A stretch of DNA of 64,000 nt from Parablautia intestinalis (GTDB lineage Bacteria > Bacillota > Clostridia > Lachnospirales > Lachnospiraceae): contig RAYQ01000014.1 of NCBI GenBank assembly GCA_003612395.1, forward strand, positions 62,001-126,000, written 5' to 3'. A program made the translations under genes and the position numbers. How positions within the stretch are numbered: position 1 is the first letter of the stretch; each line of letters begins with the position of its first letter. The notes under the pieces are model-generated. The model was not told the DNA's origin. It did no database searches and saw nothing but the letters and a program-made list of their open reading frames with translations. Shown here one piece after another: positions 62,045 to 64,000 of the stretch.

Positions 62045-63349
62045 ATATGAATCTTCCCACCTGACCGTATCCCCTTTACCAATCTCCTTAGTAGAAGATA
62101 CAATAATCCGGCTCTCTTTGTCCAGCGCCCCTCCCTCAACGGCCGCCTGGTTATCGTTCCTGTCAAGCACCTTTACGTTCACCATATCCACATAATATTC
62201 TTCCCCCAAAATCCCTTCCCGCTCTTTCATCACATAGACATAATACTGTTTATCCGCCTCATGCAGCGCGGCAGGAGGAATACAAAGTTCGTACTTTTCC
62301 CCCTGATCTTTGCAGGAAATGCTGCCGGATACCCCCGGCGTCCCCATTTCCTTTGGCAGCTCAATCAGTGCCTCATATTTCTCCGCCGCCTCCCTGCTCT
62401 GTGCCAGGTAAGCCACCTTTTCTTCCAGCTCCCTGCTCTGCCCTTCCAGTTTGACAAAGACGGCGTCTCCCAGGCCGATGTGCTTTTTCTGCTCTTTGTC
62501 AAGCATGACCTTTAACTGACAGGGAAGGCTCTCATCGGAAACAAGCATCACCGCCGTATCCTGGGTTCTTTCTCCTGTCCCCGCCAGGATCTGTGTAACC
62601 ACGCCGCCAAAGGGGGCCGTAACGATTCCTTGTCCGTCCTTTATCTGCTGCAGCTCCTTTCGCTCTGCCAAAAGTCCCGAAAGCTCCATCTGCGCACCGT
62701 CCAGATCCGATGAAGCATTATCCGGCAAAAGAATGTCCTCCACCTTTCTTTCCGCCTGCTTCACCGCCTCGTCCCGTGCGGCCTTTGCGTCCGCCTCCCC
62801 GTAAGCCGCGCTTTGCAGGGCGCTTTTAAGCTCCTTGTCTTCCCCGTTTATGTCCTCTCCTTCCAGATCGTTTTGCGCCTGCGCATAGTTTTCCTGAGCG
62901 CGTCCCACTTGTGTATCCTGTATCCTTGCGGTAGTGTCATAATCCTCTCTGGCCCGTGCAAGCGCAAGCTCCTTTTTCTGCTCCGCAATGGCCTGATTTT
63001 CCAAAATGGTATTTATTTGAAGCGATATCCTGGAAATTTCCTCCTGCTTTACCGCCATCATTTCCTCCAAATCCTCTAAATCGATTTGGAACAAAACGTC
63101 TCCTTCCTCTATTCTGTCGCCCACCCGCACCGGCATAAAGGCAATCCGAAAACCAGGTGGATACGTCACAGGCTTCTCCCCTCCGGCAATCACAATCCCC
63201 TCCGCCTCCACTTTATGTTCCACATATTTTGACTCCGGACAAACGGTGCTCACCATGGGAATCCGGTAAGCGTACACGCTCCTTGAAATCAGCGTACATG
63301 CCGCCATAAATATAAGAAAGATGCCAAAACCCGCTATGACTTTTTTCAC
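62042..63349 (-). CDS. HlyD-type periplasmic adaptor-like protein
   Basis: A 435-residue membrane-fusion protein with one N-terminal transmembrane helix, a split biotinyl-lipoyl domain (EGDVLFQIDLEDLEEMM ... GIVTAPFGGVVTQILAG), a long alpha-hairpin between (SLQINTILENQAIAEQKKEL and on) and a beta-barrel (PCQLKVMLDKEQKKHIGLGD). GTG 63349 has GGAGG 8 nt upstream. It lies 20 bp after a sugar-type ABC permease, so it may belong to a transporter of that cluster; Gram-positive HlyD-like proteins serve export complexes. The two activities are not obviously linked. Confidence 0.75.
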   Translation of the reverse strand: MKKVIAGFGIFLIFMAACTLISRSVYAYRIPMVSTVCPESKYVEHKVEAEGIVIAGGEKPVTYPPGFRIAFMPVRVGDRIEEGDVLFQIDLEDLEEMMAVKQEEISRISLQINTILENQAIAEQKKELALARAREDYDTTARIQDTQVGRAQENYAQAQNDLEGEDINGEDKELKSALQSAAYGEADAKAARDEAVKQAERKVEDILLPDNASSDLDGAQMELSGLLAERKELQQIKDGQGIVTAPFGGVVTQILAGTGERTQDTAVMLVSDESLPCQLKVMLDKEQKKHIGLGDAVFVKLEGQSRELEEKVAYLAQSREAAEKYEALIELPKEMGTPGVSGSISCKDQGEKYELCIPPAALHEADKQYYVYVMKEREGILGEEYYVDMVNVKVLDRNDNQAAVEGGALDKESRIIVSSTKEIGKGDTVRWEDSY

Positions 63350-63369
63350 CTTTATTCCCTCCTGTCTTT

Positions 63370-64000
63370 CTATTCTTTCAGTCCCGAATAGATGATCCCC
63401 TGCTCTAAATAATCCTGTCCGATCGCAAACACAAACACCGCCGGAATCAACGTGATCACACTGGCGCAAAAGGCAAAGCCCGCCTGCCCCCAGGTGAGCT
63501 GCGGCAGGTACAAAGAAAGGGGCCATAAATATTTATTCTCCAAAAATGCCATTGGCTGCTCTAACAGACTCCAATATTCCAGAAAGCCAAGAACCATGGC
63601 CGACAGAAGTCCGCTTTTCCCAAGAGGAATCCCCAGCCTTACAAAAACAGTGAACTCTCCCGCCCCGTCCACTCTGGCGGCTTCCAGCATCTGACAGGGA
63701 ATGCTTTTAAATCCGCCATAGGATAAAAACACCGGAAAGGTAGAAAACACGGCCGGTAAAATTATGGCCTGATGGGTATTTAAAAGAGAAAGTTTATTCA
63801 GCACCAGATAACTTGAAAGCATGGTCACCTGGAAAGGAAGAAGCATCAGCACCACATACAGGGCAAACAAGCCCCTGCTTTCCCTTACCTGGTACACCGC
63901 AAAGCCCCAGGCTGCCGGAACCGCCACAAGAAGCTGCCCTGCCAGGATACATACCGCCAGCTTCATGGAATTCCAAAACAGTACAAAAAACTCAGGCGTC
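63370..64000 (-). CDS. Carbohydrate ABC transporter permease, N-terminus outside the window
   Basis: About 210 residues of a CUT1-type (MalG-like) permease are visible. The frame stays open to the window edge (TPEFFVLFWNS before an internal Met), so the start is further upstream. Four or five hydrophobic segments and the cytoplasmic EAA loop ARVDGAGEFTVFVRLGIPLGK are seen. Usually paired with a MalF-like partner and a binding protein, which would be beyond the window. The substrate is unknown. Confidence 0.85.
   Translation of the reverse strand, partial: TPEFFVLFWNSMKLAVCILAGQLLVAVPAAWGFAVYQVRESRGLFALYVVLMLLPFQVTMLSSYLVLNKLSLLNTHQAIILPAVFSTFPVFLSYGGFKSIPCQMLEAARVDGAGEFTVFVRLGIPLGKSGLLSAMVLGFLEYWSLLEQPMAFLENKYLWPLSLYLPQLTWGQAGFAFCASVITLIPAVFVFAIGQDYLEQGIIYSGLKE

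Overview
The window looks like a chromosome segment of a spore-forming, low-to-mid GC Firmicute of the Lachnospiraceae type (Clostridia). The supporting genes are spoIIID, cwlD, SleB-type hydrolases, a GH18 glycosidase, mecA, an mglBAC operon with a YesM/YesN-type two-component system, and a complete F-type ATP synthase operon whose c subunit carries a sodium-binding signature. The family assignment is inferred from protein families and gene style; no rRNA or tRNA was found to confirm it.

Layout. (1) 1-9188: one end of a prophage-like element. A leftward early block (SbcD-like nuclease, small phage proteins, SleB-like hydrolase, several Xre-type proteins) is divided by an operator region from a rightward block: CI-like repressor, a predicted nuclease cargo gene, two tandem type I toxin/antisense modules and a tyrosine integrase. 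The integrase abuts the 3' end of guaA, a known integration site. (2) 9189-17876: guaA, then a zone of decay: frameshifted MATE exporter, repeats, intact spoIIID, MntA-type nucleotidyltransferase with a HEPN stub, a FokI-like nuclease and a PHP protein each cut by an in-frame stop, a wrecked AAA/DUF4143 ATPase, and a stray spoIIID fragment. (3) 17889-22608: a BASS transporter-panD-panC group, then a HerA/DUF853 ATPase and a small membrane protein. (4) 22679-32185: a sugar-sensing and uptake cluster, in transcription order response regulator, histidine kinase, two extra sugar-binding proteins, mglB, mglA, mglC.

(5) 32438-38616: a 6.2-kb AT-rich integrated element bounded by a perfect 36-bp direct repeat. 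This is the most unusual part of the window. The repeat is most of a preQ1-I-type riboswitch aptamer in the leader of queT (38631). The left copy keeps the presumed native promoter but loses the pseudoknot strand. The right copy forms the full aptamer next to queT and is preceded, inside the element, by a promoter and leader that resemble the displaced native ones in sequence and spacing. The element therefore seems to use a riboswitch as its attachment site and to rebuild a riboswitch-controlled queT unit when it integrates.

(6) 39221-52051: an Xre/membrane regulator, a large membrane-anchored protein of unknown function, a SAM methyltransferase, a small conserved protein and the ATP synthase operon. 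(7) 52270-64000: a GNAT/DUF402 pair, a coiled-coil SleB-like hydrolase, rpiB, a Sua5-type tRNA-modification enzyme, an LCP cell-wall ligase, a CwlD-like amidase, a GH18 protein, mecA, an HlyD-type adaptor and a truncated sugar ABC permease. Statements about families come from remembered motifs; no database search was possible.
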